In this document: positions 63,575 through 64,000 of the stretch, piece after piece
How positions within the stretch are numbered: position 1 is the stretch's first letter
Layout of the letters: every line of letters begins with the position of its first letter
Source: Methanovulcanius yangii
GTDB lineage: Archaea; Halobacteriota; Methanomicrobia; Methanomicrobiales; Methanomicrobiaceae
Direction of reading: 5' to 3'
Assembly: GCF_018687785.1 (NCBI RefSeq)
Contig: NZ_LTBL01000001.1
Coordinates: forward strand, 2,037,780 to 2,101,779
Length of the DNA: 64,000 bases
Notes under the pieces: model-generated
Database searches by the model: none
Seen by the model: the letters and a program-made list of their open reading frames with translations, nothing else
Told to the model about the DNA's origin: nothing
Program-made: the position numbers and the translations under genes

Positions 63575-64000
63575 GTGATTGCCATAGGTTTTGGAATTAG
63601 ATTGAAAGTATGGGGGGACTATGCCTGCTTTACCCGGCCCGAGATGAAGGTCGAGCGGGTCAGCTATGACGTCATGACCCCGTCGGCTGCACGGGGCATT
63701 CTTGAAGCGATATACTGGAAACCTGCCATTTCATGGAAAATTGACCGGATACATGTCCTGAATCCGATAAAATTTGATAATATCCGGAGAAACGAAGTCA
63801 ACAGCAAAATTCCCGCTTCAAATGTTAAGAGCGCGCTCAAAGGCGGGGAAGTGTCACTGCACCTTGACCCGAATGATGACCGGGTGCAGCGCGCATCCCT
63901 TGTCCTCCGCGATGTGTGCTACTGCATTGAGGCGCACTTTGAGATGACAAAGGAGGCGGGTCCCGACGACACTCCGGAGAAGCACTACAATGTCGCCCTT
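63575..64000 (+). CDS. cas5: Cas5 of type I-C (partial, cut by window end)
   Basis: The visible 142 codons match Cas5c/Cas5d: GIRLKVWGDYACFTRPEMKVERVSYD-type N terminus (given here only in part as LKVWGDYACFTRPEMK), MTPSAARGILEAIYWKP and RRNEVNSKIP. In type I-C this protein processes the crRNA precursor. The start is uncertain. GTG 63575 is the only common start codon, but it overlaps the ribosome-binding GGAGGTG at 63571-63577; ATT (63578) or ATA (63584) are rarer options at better spacing. The gene runs beyond the window. Confidence 0.9.
   Translation, partial: MIAIGFGIRLKVWGDYACFTRPEMKVERVSYDVMTPSAARGILEAIYWKPAISWKIDRIHVLNPIKFDNIRRNEVNSKIPASNVKSALKGGEVSLHLDPNDDRVQRASLVLRDVCYCIEAHFEMTKEAGPDDTPEKHYNVAL

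Noticed and set aside
1-64000. tRNA, rRNA or insertion sequence
   Set aside because: No tRNA cloverleaf motif, rRNA segment or transposase gene was recognised by reading; a tRNA or IS search program could miss none if run, but I cannot run it.

Overview
The window is chromosomal DNA of a hydrogenotrophic methanogenic archaeon. It carries the F420-reducing hydrogenase operon frhADGB, the methanopterin-pathway GTP cyclohydrolase mptA, the F420-pathway enzyme cofH, an archaeal RNA polymerase subunit (rpoL), archaeal aIF2-beta with a TRAM domain, an archaellin-like protein and a DUF2124-type methanogen protein. High GC coding DNA, TATA boxes about 25 bases before several starts, leaderless genes and oligo-T terminators fit Methanomicrobiales (Methanofollis or Methanoculleus type). 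The genus is inference only.

Layout. 1-5 kb: end of a surface-type protein, then a minus-strand operon of a NYN/LOTUS RNase-like protein, a RavA-like MoxR ATPase and a ViaA-like VWA protein. 5-13 kb: small orphan genes, a hicBA toxin-antitoxin pair, thiM-thiE, a lipoprotein, cofH and a flavoprotein. 13.4-17.4 kb: an accessory patch with an AT-rich transglutaminase/PNGase-like membrane protein, a Fic protein behind duplicated palindromes, and a partly duplicated membrane gene. 17.5-32.8 kb: sensor proteins, rpoL, aIF2-beta, purL, an M24 peptidase, ilvC, mptA and frhADGB. frhB is interrupted by a one-base frameshift in a C run. 33-46 kb: a 1115-residue membrane protein of unknown function, zinc-ribbon membrane proteins that share a C-terminal ectodomain, a four-gene iron-type ABC transporter operon ending in a membrane-anchored beta-propeller, DUF2124 and archaellin genes. 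46-58 kb: AI-2E-type permease, moeB-moaD-moaE, GNAT, RmuC, GDPD, a secreted acetolactate decarboxylase, an HdeD-like protein, a wHTH-FHA regulator coupled to a transmembrane Ser/Thr kinase, a secreted two-repeat protein and dinB. 58.4-64 kb: a defence island with a PARIS-like pair (SMC-like ATPase with an extra N-terminal domain, plus DUF4435/TOPRIM protein), followed by cas3 and the start of cas5 of a type I-C CRISPR-Cas operon that runs off the window.

The most notable items are the PARIS-like pair with its additional N-terminal DUF6884-like domain beside CRISPR-Cas; the frhB frameshift; the nested second start in frhG; the NYN-RavA-ViaA operon; the shared undescribed ectodomain of the zinc-ribbon proteins; the FHA-kinase-secreted protein locus; and the palindrome array upstream of fic.
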